Assembly (NCBI GenBank): GCA_039720395.1
Contig: CM077820.1
Location: 14,283,848 to 14,347,847 of the forward strand
Direction: 5' to 3'
Length of the DNA: 64,000 bases
DNA from: Liquidambar formosana
Lineage: Eukaryota; Streptophyta; Magnoliopsida; Saxifragales; Altingiaceae
Within the stretch, counting starts at the first letter, position 1. Each line of letters opens with the position of its first letter. Shown here piece after piece: positions 1 to 13,246 of the stretch. The notes beneath the pieces were generated by a model. That model saw only the letters and a program-made list of their open reading frames with translations. It searched no databases and was not told the DNA's origin. Position numbers and translations under genes: made by a program.

Positions 1-665
1 GTCTGGTCTGCTTATTTGAGCTTTTTTCAGAAAGAAAACATTTCCAGTCTAGACTGCAAGTCTGCAACATAAGCAGGACTTTTAGTTGTACTATCATCAA
101 TCGACCACATGTCTGACTCATTTCATGCATTTTTTTTTTTTCCTTTCAGAAAAAATTAATTACAAAATTGAACTTTTAATTCTCCCACCCCCACTTCAAC
201 AATCTCACCCTTATCATGGTTCTTGTTCGGGGGATAAATAAATAAATAGCTTGAGGAATTACAAAGTTATTCCTCGATCTATAGACATTCACCCTAGACG
301 ACAACAATAACTGCAGTTTAATTTTGTTGTCCTAAAGTGAACACTACACCACCTACCACAAAAAACCATGACATTAATTTTGAACATAATGAAAATCTTA
401 CTCTAATCTAATTGCCGGCTCTGATAAAGATCATATCGGTCAAATTGAAGAAAAAAGGTCCTTAATTTTTATTGCTTGCGTTACAACATTCTCCAATGGA
501 ATGGGTAAAACAAACCATAAGCGCATTCAGGAAGTAGCTTTTCACACATCAGGGTACAAGCCTCAACCATCATAGATCTACATGGCATGTAAATTGTGCA
601 ACTGCAAACCAACCCCATATAGTTTCTTTAAAGAGGGAAATAAAAGAGCTTGGGGGTTTACGGCC
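1..665. other. 3' flank of the quinone oxidoreductase-like gene
   Basis: No coding region is seen here. The stretch lies downstream of the stop codon of the minus-strand gene. Read on the minus strand, an AATAAA-type signal occurs at about 468-473, roughly 190 bp past the stop, and may be its polyadenylation signal. Confidence 0.4.
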
Positions 666-2448
666 TTATTGCTCAGTTCCATCTGGTATCAGCACGACAG
701 ACCCCCCGGATGTTTTCCGACTCTCAAGGTCTGCATGAGCTTGTGCTGCCTGTGACAGAGGGTACGTGTGATTTACATGAACCCGTAGGACACCCGATGA
801 AACATTGGCGAATACCTCTCCAGCAGTTTCCAGAAGCTCACCATGAGTTTCAGTGTATTGCATGAGGGAAGGCCTCGTCAAGAACAGGGATTTTGGAGCA
901 AGAGCTGACAATGGAACTGGGTCTGGTGTACCTGATGACTGCCCAAAACTCACCATGTACCCACGAGTCTTTAAGCACGCCAGTGATCCCTGCAGAGAAC
1001 AACTTTTCCATCAAAGATATTTTCAATAAACCTTAAAGTGCAAAATTGGAACCAAACTGACTGACCCAATCAAGCCAGAGTCAATTCAGGGACAATGAGA
1101 TAATCTAACCTTGGTACTTTGGATAGAGTTTCACGATATTGGGTTGAGGGTTGATTCTAATTTCCAGGTGGACAATACTTACTCTAAATACAACTTTCCA
1201 CATAACAATATCCAACCCAAGCTGAAATTAGAACCCTGAATTTGGCCAGTTGGGTCCAGGGTTCAGAATTTCAAATTGGGTTATGTGTAGGCTGAGTCCA
1301 ACAGTTTGCAACTTTTTGCACCCAGGGGAAGGGAAAAAGGTGGTTTTGTGCCTAGGTTCATGTTGGTCCTTAGGCTGATGCTCCAAACCCTCAATTTGGT
1401 TTAAGTTCAAATCTAAACTAACCCAACCTGAATCAAGTTGCTATATACCAAAACAACAGTGATGCAAAGTGCGCATGAATTGCAGATTATCATGAAATGG
1501 TACCCATGGAAAAGTTTAGTCCCCATCTAGAGTACATACTATAATAGAATACACTTCCTTGTTAAGTTATTTCCATTTGAACTTTATGTATTCTGTTAAT
1601 AATGAGTGGAATGCACATTACCTGAAAGGTGTCTTTTCCTACGGAATCGTAGACAACGTCAACACCCTGGCCAGAAGTTATCTCCTTGACACAGGCAACA
1701 AAATCCTCTTCCTTATAATTGATAACATGATGGCATCCATCATCCTTGGCTTGGGCTGCCTTCTCTTTGGTCGAGACAGTACCAATAACAGTGGCACCAA
1801 GGGCATTTGCCCACTGGCATAGTAGCGACCCAACTCCTCCAGCTGCTGCATGAACAAAGACTGTATGTCCAGGTTCGACCTGAATACCAGAAAATTCAGT
1901 CAAATTGTCCCAAAAATGTAAATTAAGTCTGTTACAGCTGGGGAAAAAAATCAGGAAATGGAAGATAGCAGACTGTTTGTGCTAGGATGAGGCATGTTAT
2001 AAAGTAACAGTGCTAAATTATCATTATTGAAGTAAAGCACATTTGGCAATAGAGGAGGCATGCATTGACACCTCACTCATTGGAGAAATTATCAAAGGAC
2101 TGAACTATACAGTTGAACAGTTGAACCATTGGAACAGAACCAGTTTGACTTAGGCCCCAATTCGGAGAGAAAATTATATACTTGGAAGATAAATAATCAT
2201 AAAAATTGTACATAACTATACATTATACATAGCATCCTTTTTATTTTATTACATTAGCTCAATATTTCATTTTTTCCAAGCAATTATTCTCATTTCTCTA
2301 ATTTTTGACATTTTTTTTTTGTCCTTTGTTTCGGCACACAGGCTCTTTGATTGAACTTGAGTAGATGAAATTACCATTCAACACATAAATTGCAACCCCT
2401 TACAGTTCGGAAATGGTTTGGATTTAAAATTGATGCCTGCAGAAATTG

Positions 2449-2485
<37 letters not shown>

Positions 2486-5400
2486 CAGGAGGGGAGAAGA
2501 AGAAGTTAATCTTCCTTCGCTTTAAATTTTTATAGATTTTACAAGATATATCAAACTGTTTGTGCTCCTAGCATGAGATACAGGGGCAGAGCTTTAAAAT
2601 TGACATTTTTGGTAAAAAGGATTCAAATTTTAAAAAATTATTATTATTATAAATTTGGCCACCTCAACTTCTAACTTGGCTTGACAAGGTGTAACTCATC
2701 ATAACTAAACAAACCACTTTAGTAATATACTTGCCAAAGTTAGTTAAAATATTATAAATAAATCTTTTAAAAATCATTTTATACAATAATTATGTAGGAA
2801 ACTTTATGGTAAAGAAAAAATTATTTCTATTTATCACTTTTTAAACTGGCCACCACAACTGATAATTCTTGGCTCCACCCCTAATGAGATTAATGGAAGT
2901 TTTTAAAACCATTTACATGCTCCATTTTTCCTTTACTAAATGCAGCTTAAAAAATTTAAGGACTTCACATACAGAAAGTATATTAATATCCTTATTTCCA
3001 TTACCCCAATAATTCTGTGATCCTCGTAAATAATTTGGTGCCACAAAGTTTTGGTAAAAAAAAATAATAATAATAATTTAGGATTTAGCAGAAGATATGG
3101 CTTTAATAAACGGATTGAACTGTCAAAACAAGGTTCACGAGGCCTATCCCAAGAAGTTAGGGTAAGGAATTGTGCAGTGTGGTTATGATGATAATGCCAT
3201 TAGAATGTATCATAGCTATAAAACTGTGTGCACATACATAAATAAGTTATGCCATGGACAATGACGCCAATGATATGTGTTGAATGCATGTGTATGCACG
3301 TTCATGTAAATGCATAAATAGAAGCTGCATAAATTTTCAAGGATGATATCAACATAATTTTCATGATCAAAACATTTATTTTGATTATCTCATTCTTTAG
3401 TCCAAAATCCTTTCATACCCCAATTTTGATGTATTCAGAAATTTCTGAAATAATGCTGCTGGATGATCTTACAACCTACCTTGAAGCAACGGCGGAGAAG
3501 AAACTGAGCCGTCATACCCTTGAGCAAGATGGATGCTGCGATAATAGGATCAATAGATGATGGAACTGGCACCACTTTATTTGCAGGAAGGATCTGCTCT
3601 TCAGCATATGAGCCCATTGGATCACCAGCGTAAGCAACAAGATCCCCAATGTTCCTGCCGGTTAGTCCAGGGCCCACGGCTGTGACCACTCCAGCAGCCT
3701 CCATACCTGCATAAGATTAATATTTTTAAATAACATTGATCACCTTACACCCCAACGAATAATCAACATCAAAATTTCATTTACAAAGCCCACAGTGGTA
3801 AGAAACTTTAATATGCCTAAAATATCATGACAACTGCATGTTTATTGAAGGGTGACAAGATTGCAACAAATCCATCCGCAAAATCAACAACTTAATCTTC
3901 ACAGAAAAAGCAAAATCACACTAAGGAGTTTATATGCCTTTCATTCTCCAACTCGTGCAAAAGCTCATAGTACACACCACGACAATTTGAAATGTAATCG
4001 TTTATGGATTGATGTATCTAATATCAAATGTTTCTTTTCTTGCTTCTAAACTATGTCCATCTAAAATCCATAAATTATCCACACAAAAGCCTGAGAAGAG
4101 GTTTTAAAATAATTATTAAGAATTTTCAAATTCAAATGTTGAACCATGAGAGAGAGAGAGAGAGTGAGAGAGTATATTTATTTCAGTGACTATCTCTATA
4201 TTAATGCTGTTTTCAGTGTACTTGATTGGTAACTAGTATGCAAATGGTCTTCATTTACAAAGCTCATGACCCTTGTAAGTTTGTTTGTTCTTGAAAAGAT
4301 AATGCTTTGTCCCCAAAGGGGGAGGAACACAATTTCCACTAGTCTACAAATGGTCATTCAGGTTGCCAGCCAACTCCAACATATAGTGAGATTGAAGAGG
4401 GGTTCACCCATTTTCTTGGTGTTTACAGAGTATAAATATTCAACAAGGACCCAGCATGTGGCACTTAATGTTATCAAGCCTTTCTTTGCATCCTAGCCCT
4501 CATAGGTCTGCTCTGGTTGACAGCAAGACCTAGTAAGGAGGGCTAATTAGGCCTCTGTGCAGGTTAGGGTGCTGAACCACACCTGGTCTATTTCTTTGGG
4601 ATAGCTTCAGGGTGTTGGATTGATAGCCATAGCCAGGACTAACCAAAATAGTTGGAGTGACATGCCTTCTGCCTTGTCACCAGACCGGGAACAAGGTCCA
4701 TGTTATCCGTCAGACACAAGCACACTCACCTATAAAAGCCCTCTAGCACCATGAGTAGGAAGGGCTCTCATTGGCTAGATAATTCAACCAATAGAATTCT
4801 GCCACATGGGTCCCCCTGAATCCTTACACAAAGGACATCCATGGCTCATATAGAAGGATATATTCACAAATTTTGAAATACAAGGACCAAGAGTATTCCC
4901 AATCTTTGAATCGTCTCTTCCTACCACACCTAAGAAGTCTCCCCTGGTTGCCTTGCTCTCCCCACTGCATCATCACCTTGTTATCTCATCAATTCGAACA
5001 TCTCCTAGCTCAAATAGTTCACCTCTCACTCTCCTACAATAACCTACCTATCAACACTTGGATAATGTTTAGAGTATAGCTATAGAGCGAATAAAGGCAA
5101 TAGACCCAAACTATACTTGGTTTGAAGAGGAAAAGGCAATCATGAAATTAGTGGCTCCTCTGTCCTCCAAAAACAAATAGTCATTTAGGCCTAAATCCTC
5201 AGTATCAGAAACTTAAAAATCGGTCAACAAATTATGTGTGGCTTAACACTATGCTAAGTGACAATGATGTAGTGAATATAAATATGTAAATCATTATGAG
5301 GAACTCTCTATAATGATGTATGGATGTGAAGTAAGGAATCAGGAAAAAATAAACTAACTCAAGCCAAAAACATAGTTTTGCTGCTATTAAAACTTTGCCC

Positions 5401-8400
5401 TAGGAGTTAGTTTTTTGTCAAATATGGATTGCGGTTACAACAGGACAAAGTAGTCCTTCTGAGGTCGATAGAGTTCTGCAGTTACTGAATGCATTGTTTT
5501 AAAAGCTCTTTTGAGGTGAGGGGCAAAGTTGTTCAAAAATACGTTAAAAGGATTAAAAAATTAAGCAAGGCTCTCATTAGGCAAACGCCTCACCAGCCAA
5601 AGCATAGTCAAAGGTGCACTCTTTACGCCTTATCACATTAGGCATACACCTCATACGACTTTCTGTTAAACCTTTTGATTTAATTATTCTCTTTCCTTTT
5701 TTTTTCTTGGTTATTTGACTACATTAAATAAGTTTCAACCATGTTTATTTTATTTGCATACATTTTATATCAAACCATGTATATTAGTGGAATTGTGTTC
5801 AAACTTTTTTTTACATGTTTATGTACGGATTTTGTGTAACTTAATCCATGATGCAATATGAACCTTTATCTTTAAATAACTATACTACTATGATAATAAA
5901 TGTCCCAAAAATGTTTATATACTTTTTTAATCTTTGTGGTATTTATCAATTTTCAAAATGCTAATACTTTTTTTTTTTCCCTCTCTTTTTTAAAATGAAA
6001 ATTAATAATTGAAAGGCTTACAGCTCGCTTTGAAAGGAGTAAAACGCCTTGCCTAACGCTTTCGCCTTTAAAAACGTTGACTGAATGTCAACCTCTTCAA
6101 ATTATAAATCAGGTAAAAATAAACCATTATATAACCATTGACTCAATAGACCACCAGAAATGTACCATTTAAGATACCCAATGTACCATTTAAGATACCC
6201 TAGGTACATTCAACTTACCCACAAGGCTGTAGATGTAACTACAATCAATTACAAGTTCATGGAAAACCCTTTCCTACTAAATGGGCTTCAAAAGTCCAAT
6301 AGTGACATTTGTCTATTTGATGGGTAAGATATCTAAGGCAATTGAAAGGATCAAGTCTGTTTTTAAATCAAAAAACTGTACTCAATAGCCAAGGCATTTA
6401 TGAGTTCAACTATCCCAGGTGGTTTAGTGGAACAAGTGGGTTCCACCGTTAAAACAGTGGTAGGCCAGATATGTCTAGCACATTAGTGTTCAAGGTTCCT
6501 AAGATCTTCACTGCATAATTAAAGGGTGGGTATAGGATACTGATGAGGTGATTCAATTGTGGATGTTATCACCATATCAATTTTTTATTTTTATTTTTCA
6601 TGAATTGGTAATATAATTAGCAGCTAAGGTAAGTGTGAGGTCAATGGGAGAAAAAAGGATTAAGAATACAGAAACACATCTCATTAAACACATCTTGTAT
6701 TGATGTGTAGAAAGGACCACAGTTAGGATCTAAAAGAAAAATCCTCTGTGATTTTGGCAATAGCTGAGAAAAACCACATACAGAGAATTGATTTTCAAAA
6801 CCATTAGAGCTGCAAGGTTTAAATAATGAATAAAAAGAACAACAAAGGTGATTGGGAGGAGTTAGAACAAATTTTCGAAGGAAGAATATTCATAAAAATT
6901 AAAAGAATTGGAAATGCAAAATCCCAGTCACAATGTGGGACATAAGATGATCATTTAGAGTTAGACCTATTTCCAGCACACCATCTGTTTGAAAGATTAA
7001 CATTTTCTGATTTTATAGTTTTCTATGAAAGCTCTGTAAAAAACTGAGAGATCAAAAGCCTGAGATTTGGGATAAATGAAAATTTCAAATTAAAACAACT
7101 GCTCGTCAACAAAAGCTATGCAAAATTGGAATCCACCTCACACTCACTGATTTAGTAAAGGACAGTCCTCAGAAGCCTTAATGAATGAATGAATTTCAAA
7201 GGCGATAAACTAAAAAAAGATGACAATAAACATGGCAACCTAGAACTATTGTTTATCTGACAGACAGGGCAATAGGATGTAGTCCCTCACTACAGCCTAC
7301 GCCAGTATTAGATGTGAGAAACCAAAATTTATGATTTTCTGTGTCTTAGTAAATGATTTTAAATGGGGCATGAAACTTGTTCATGTAAAAGAGAAAAGTG
7401 AGACAGAATCAGTTTAGTGGTAGCAATATACAGGGACTACATAAACACCCATTACTACTCCCTATCTCGCCGTGACATAGAAACTTAACGCATTAAGTAT
7501 AAAGTATCATCCGAAATTTTGGAAGCAAAATTAAGATTTTTGTAGATTGCAATAACCTGAGAAGATTCTATTTTAAGTGAGAACCTGGCTCAATCTGGAT
7601 GTAGTTTGAATGTATGAAAAACAGAAAATCCAATGACATCACTCACAAGAATTGACTAATATTCAAATTTTACGGGGAAATAGGCAATGAATAAAGTCAC
7701 ACTATTTGTCACTACAATCTCAATACATCGTGGTGCTGCTCAGCACATCTCTCATGACCTTGTTGGAGGCCATCATGTCTGTAGTTCTGGCCATTGTTTT
7801 ATGTGTCCAATTGCTTATGACAACTAAAAATCCAATGCTAAATGGGCATGCAAGATATGTAACTGCATTTATAATACAGCATCACATTGTTTCCACAGAA
7901 TGTTTTGAATTTACTGAGGGGTGCTTGGAAATACTCTGCAGTAGTGGCATTTTTCATAGCAAGTCGACTTGAACTGCTACAAATGGCTTGCCATGAGTTT
8001 GGGGGTTGGGTTGGGAAGGGCAAAGGGAGAAGAGGAAGAGGGGAGGTGTAATTGATTTTTGTAGCAACAGACACTAGAATCTTCTATCTGAACTTTTCCA
8101 GTGAGAAAATGATCGAATAAGTCATCAAGGTCCAGTTTGGTGGAGACAACAGAAGACACATATCCTGTTTCAACACACCTAGAATTTTCAAGATCAAATC
8201 ATTTCTATCAATTGAACTGTGGGAGCAAGAATATCTGCAATATGTTTTAAGTTAAGTAAATCACCTGAAACAGATGAAAAGCATTTCTTCAAGACTGCCA
8301 ACTGCAGCATTAGCTCATGGTTAAATGAAAAGTTCTTGCCCAAACTGCCACTTAGTTAGAGTCGGTTGAGAGCCCAACCACCTAACAAAGTGCTCACACT

Positions 8401-10536
8401 TAAGAGTTGGTCAAATATCTAAGAAGCAAATGGTCTTGTTTTTTCCACAATGTGTAGCATGGTTTGATGAATTGGTAATTTTTCCTCCAGTCATGAAGGT
8501 GATGCTCTGGACTGCAATGATTGCCATCCATAAAACTGATAAAATCAGCATTCAGGTCTCCTAAATACTTGAAGAAACTGGCTGTGCTAAAGAAAATGTT
8601 TAAGAAGATTAATCATCAAGTTTTATGGAAACCAAATGACTGATGTTAGAGAAACAGGATGGGATGAAATCAGTGTTTATGGTTATGTTGGGTGAAGGCA
8701 ACATCATCAAGAAAAGAAACACTGAAATTTCAATAAGAAAGGAATGCCAGTTTGCTTAATCCTTGAAAGAAAAAGGTGTGAATTAAAGAAAATCTCACTC
8801 AATTTGGTGATGAGGGGGAATTGTTATGTTGCACACTTGTAGCACAAGCGAGAAACAGTTTCCACAATTGTAAGAATATATGAGATTACATTTTAGTTTA
8901 AAGCTTTATTTGAGAACTATATTCCTCGTTGGACTGTATAGGGAAATTTCATGTCAGGCTTCACCAAGAGAATTATTTACTTCATGGGAGAAGTTAAAAG
9001 AGTCCAACAATGAGGATGCAGAAGAAGTATTTCCTTGAAGATGAATTCTCAAAAACTACCTCACTATTCTTTTGAAATAAAGATTCTTGAAAATAAGGTG
9101 TTCATCCTGCAATTACCAAGTGCTATTGTTTCTTGGACAAACTTACCAATCATTTCACAGGAAGATTAAACCAACACAGAGTAACATATCATGCTGTAAC
9201 TGATGAAGTGATGATTGTAGGGAATGGAAAATTAATTATAGTAATTGCACATAATATGTGCCCCAAACAGGCCTTAGAACTCATTCTTGATTCTTCCTTC
9301 AAATTTATAACTTAAATGGGCTTCATCAAAAAAATTTACAACTTTAGTGGAATGAATTTTTCTTTCATAGTGAACTAAATGAAAATAAAACATACCTGGA
9401 GTAAAGGGAATTGTAGCAGCCTTATAAACTCCTTTGCGGAAGTACACATCGATGAAATTAAGCCCAATGGCCTTGTTTTTCACACAGATCTCACCCTCAT
9501 TTGGTTCTCCTATGTCCACATCCTCCCACTTCAGAACCTATCATCATTTCGAAATTCGTAATAAGAAAAAAAATGGCCAAAGGAAGCATTGGAGGATGGC
9601 TTGTCTCCCCACATAAATAGATGTTCTGAAAATAGACCTACCCCAAAAATAAAATATTCAATACAGACAAAATATATATTCTTAGAAATAAGAATGGAAA
9701 AAAATGTACTTTAAGCCATATAGCCTATACAATCAACTTAGGGGATATTCAATATGAAATGGATTTCAATATTACATACATTAGAGCTCAAAATCATACG
9801 AAGACAAAGTTCAACAACAACAACCCGTAAGAGAAAATGTATACAATCTCAAATAGGTAGAAATGTGGAATTATGGTTGAGCGATGGATATTGATGCTAC
9901 TGATAATAAATAGTCTATACAAAGCCATACATGCTTACAAATAAATAAAGTGGGTTCAGGTGAATTGATCAACTATATCGCTTGCATGAGTTCCAAGTTT
10001 AAAGTGTTAATAAGTGATAAGCGTTTGACACTACAATTCCAAATTTAAAGTGTCCATTATGAATTTTATTCATGTACAATAATTCGTTCCAGCAAATACT
10101 AAAACAGGGGTTCTCATGAATTCTCCATCTATCAAAACAAATCATGCAACAAATACCCAAAATCCAATTCAATCTAATTCTTTGATATATTTGGTTCCAG
10201 GAGAAAATATTCTAATTAATCGAGACACGTAAACCATAACAAAAATGAAAATTTTTTTTTTTTTTTTTTTTTTGGACAATCGAGAGAACCTACCCTACCA
10301 CAAACTCCGCTTAATATCAACAAATAGGTATCAATACTATTCCATAAACTTAAACCCAAAATCATAGGCAAATGCAGCTAGACTACCATGCCATCAGCAA
10401 CAAAAATGAAACAATTAAAAACATCAAATACATACATACATATATATACGTGGATATTCATATTTTCAGACATACACAAGAGAGAGGGAGTGACCTCTGG
10501 TCCACCAAGTTCATGAACCCTAATGGCTTTGACCAT
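666..10536 (-). CDS. NADPH:quinone oxidoreductase-like (zeta-crystallin type MDR) gene, five exons
   Basis: Exons on the minus strand, 5' to 3': 10536-10495, 9537-9396, 3706-3480, 1879-1622 and 989-666. All junctions are GT-AG and keep one frame, giving 330 residues, the usual length of this family. Known of the family: zinc-free medium-chain reductases that use NADPH to reduce quinones or enones. Seen: the N-terminal GroES-like part (start MVKAIRVHELGGPE), then the nucleotide-binding motif AAGGVGSLLCQW early in exon 4, then VSFGQSSG in exon 5. Order and exon content match the plant group that includes At5g61510. The exon-1 frame stays open upstream to about 10,736 with Ser/Thr/Ala-rich, transit-peptide-like residues, but I see no in-frame ATG there, and a copia LTR begins at 10,742. 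The only usable ATG is therefore at 10,536. The introns are 632, 1,600, 5,689 and 957 bp; the 5.7-kb one holds a hAT-like element and otherwise nothing I recognise. Confidence is high for the family and moderate for the start. Confidence 0.88.
2451..2484. repeat. (GA)n microsatellite in an intron
   Basis: An uninterrupted AG dinucleotide run lies in the intron between exons 4 and 3 of the oxidoreductase gene. A shorter (GA)n run sits near 4,149-4,172 in the next intron. Confidence 0.95.
5492..6079. mobile_element. hAT-like non-autonomous element (588 bp)
   Basis: The element is flanked by perfect 8-bp duplications ACTGAATG at 5484-5491 and 6080-6087. Its ends are imperfect inverted repeats: CATTGTTTTAAAAGCTC on the left, and CAACGTTTTTAAAGGCG as the reverse complement of the right. 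The subterminal parts contain repeated 'gcct/aggc' motifs such as ACGCCTTGCC. An 8-bp duplication with ends beginning CA is typical of hAT. There is no transposase ORF. It lies in the long intron of the oxidoreductase gene, so it is presumably spliced out. Confidence 0.75.
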
Positions 10537-10741
10537 CGTAGTTGCTGATGATGATGCTGTAGCAAGTGCTCTAACTGCTGGCTTAGTTGTGACTGTGGAG
10601 AGTGAGGGGATGATGCTGTTCTTGTTTTGGGTCAACGTTTGCAGTACGAGTGCTGCTGATCTTTCAGGGGAACGGCCTAGAACGAATGGGATTGATAGTT
10701 GGGGATGGTGATGAAGTTTTTTATCCTTAAAAACCCCATTA

Positions 10742-11038
10742 TGTAATAAAATATATAGGTGGGTGGATGGCACCACCTACTAGCCCATTTGTATTGAGAG
10801 TGCTGATTCTTTTTCTCTATAGTCCTACATCCATTACATCAAAGTACCTCTATCAAAATGTTATATTATTCCTAAGTGGAGGAATCATAATTAGGTTGAA
10901 GCCTATATAAAGAGTGCATTTGTTAGAAAGATGTACAGAAGCGGATGAAAGCAAGAGTTGAATTAAAGAGAAGTTATAATCTCACTATGCACTCGTTCTA
11001 AATTCATTTTCTCTTTGTCCTAAGATTTTCATTTTACA
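10742..11038 (+). repeat. Left LTR of the copia element
   Basis: Starts TGTAATAAAATATATAGG and ends ATTTTACA, matching the right LTR along its length with scattered substitutions. A TATA-like CCTATATAAAG occurs near 10,903 and could be its promoter. On the minus strand it directly precedes the open upstream part of oxidoreductase exon 1. Confidence 0.88.
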
Positions 11039-11052
11039 TGTTATCAGCACGA
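11039..11052 (+). other. Primer-binding-site-like sequence of the copia element
   Basis: TGTTATCAGCACGA begins immediately after the left LTR. The TATCAG core is of the tRNA-Met-priming type used by many plant copia elements. The assignment rests on position and core only. Confidence 0.6.
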
Positions 11053-11227
11053 ATTATTCAAGGATTTTGTGAGTAATATCATACTATCACCATATTTTTT
11101 CTTAATCAATTTGGTCGTGATAAGTTGGTACGCTCTTAACCAATTTGGTTCTAATAAGTTGGTATGCTCTTAACCAATTTGGTTGTGAATTGGTTTTCAC
11201 TCGAAATTATATATCTTGAATGAAGGA

Positions 11228-11580
11228 ATCCATCTTCTCTTCCTGAAGCAAGAGAAGATTTAAAAATAAAACTTAAAGTTTTATAAATAAATAAAAGGAG
11301 TGATGATTTATTTTCTCTTCCTGAAGTAAGAGAAAAATTAGAAAACTTGAAGTTTTCTATATGAAAAGTTATTATTTACATGTTGTCTTCCTGAAACAAT
11401 AAACAAATTTGAATCCCCAAATTTTCTATAAGAAAAGTTATTGTTCATATATTCTCTTCCTGAAGTAAAAGATAAATATAAAATCCTGAAATTTTCTATT
11501 AAAAGAAAGGGTTTATTATTCATATTTCTCATCTTGAAATAAGAGACAAATTTCAAAACTTGAAGTTTTAGAAATGATAA
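11228..11580 (+). repeat. Five imperfect ~75-bp tandem units in the copia leader
   Basis: Units are marked by CTTCCTGAAGTAAGAGA-like motifs near 11,239, 11,318, 11,387, 11,457 and (as CATCTTGAAATAAGAGA) 11,530. Each is followed by a CTTGAAGTTTTCTAT-like stretch. The repeats are diverged and lie between the primer site and the remaining interior. Confidence 0.7.
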
Positions 11581-12952
11581 ATAATATCTCAATTTAATTC
11601 GATAAAGTGACGGTCAATGATAACTAAATTAAATTGAGTAATATATTTCTCTATTATGCGTTATGCAACTTCTTTAGATATTGGTAAAAATTTTGTTGAA
11701 AATCAATGGGTGAACCTAACTTTTGCTTTAGTTAGCATATAAGAATACAAAAATCTGCTCTTGTTTTAATTCAAATTGACTGTCAATGTCACCTCTATTG
11801 TCAGTCAACTTCTCTGAGATTGACTGGTAACTTCACTGTGTCAGCTTAAAGTATGTCATTCTATGATAAATACCACCAAAAGTGGAATAATGGAATACCA
11901 AATCACCAGAAGTGGATTAATGATATACCAAACTACTACAGAAGTAGAATGACACTAAAGAAATAAGTAAAGTTTTACAGAATAAACCTACAAGATAAGT
12001 GTTTTAGGTAAACCGTGATAAGGTACGTATTTTTCATACGAATTGACATTTCATAAATTCATACCAAGCATCCATAAAAAAAAAAATATATATATATTGA
12101 AACGATTTTTGATTATAATAATTTAGTGGATCCTATAAATTATCTTGATATTCCTTATAGTATGGACATTACTCATATTGCTATTTTCTTTGAGGATCCT
12201 AGTGGGATAATTCACCATCTAATTGGAAATAGAAATGCCCATACCAATTAACATATTTTTCTTATATATTGAAATTTTATTTGAAACAACGCTTTTAAAG
12301 ATGTTAGTACTATCACAGCTTTATATATAACCATTGAGATCATTGTTTCTAGCCGTTAGGGGCTACTGTTCATAGTCATTGAGGTCTCCTCTATAAAATC
12401 ACAGCTGTTTTTCTTAAAAATCCTCGCCTCTACAACAATGAATTTATTGATTCATTTATGATGTCTTCTTCCCTTTCTCGTGTTTCTTTTATACTACATA
12501 TTCCTCATCCCACTATTTGAATGGATACTAGATTTTTGTTTTCGTGAAGAGATTCCGGTTATAGCTATGTCTCCATTTTTTGTATTTCTCCTAAATCTGT
12601 CCCTAATAATAATGCTGATGCTCGCTCTTTATGATCGATAATTTTTGTCCAACCAAATAAATGAAAGAATATAAGTTAGTTTTCATGGAGAAATCATACC
12701 ATGTATTTCTGTTTACTCTGTTTTCTAGAAATAGTTCATTTGATTATGTATTTCAATTGCAAAGATTTTCCTAATATATATTTGTGTGCATTATATTTTG
12801 TTTTCTACATCTATTCAAGTTTTGTCAAGAAAATGATAAAGGGATAACTTGTTCTAATCCCTATGCTAGCATTCCTGATGCAAATAAAAATATAATAACC
12901 ATGATTTGATTAAATACATTTTATACAAGATATAGCAGGTTATAGATTTTTG

Positions 12953-13246
12953 CTACTCAATAGTAGCATTTCGAGTTGAACTTGAGGGGTCGGCTGGAGG
13001 TTGACTCTGTAGGCCATTCAGAATTCTTTCATGTTGTTCAATGATTTGCCCCCCAAACCTTTCCAATGCATCTACCCTTGGCTGGAGATAGTTAGAATAG
13101 GAGTCTACTATCCTTTGTAATTCTCTGTTCTCTTCTCTCAAGAATCTCATCCTTCGATAGGCCCCATTGAGTAACCCCTGAAGGTAGATGACCTGGTCAC
13201 ATAGGTTTTGGACTTCCACAGTTTTGGCATGAAAACACCGTGCCAT
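12953..13246 (-). CDS. Unrecognised 97-residue coiled-coil ORF inside the copia interior
   Basis: An ATG-started ORF on the strand opposite to the retroelement. I do not recognise the family. Composition is gene-like: a leucine/glutamate/arginine-rich middle part (residues about 10-50, including FLREENRELQRI) predicts a coiled coil, followed by a polar Pro/Ser tail. It ends with a stop and has no evident partner exon; the next minus-strand open stretch upstream (13456-13638) is weak. It could be a captured host gene fragment or part of another element inserted in the copia interior. Confidence 0.4.
   Translation of the reverse strand: MARCFHAKTVEVQNLCDQVIYLQGLLNGAYRRMRFLREENRELQRIVDSYSNYLQPRVDALERFGGQIIEQHERILNGLQSQPPADPSSSTRNATIE

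Noticed and set aside
6415..6500. tRNA gene or SINE with GGTGGTTTAGTGG
   Set aside because: The B-box equivalent is poor and no cloverleaf is evident by eye.
10537..10776. N-terminal extension of the oxidoreductase starting in the copia LTR
   Set aside because: The codon at 10,774-10,776 is GTG, preceded by two in-frame TAG stops. No ATG lies between it and 10,536, so it cannot be accepted as a normal start.
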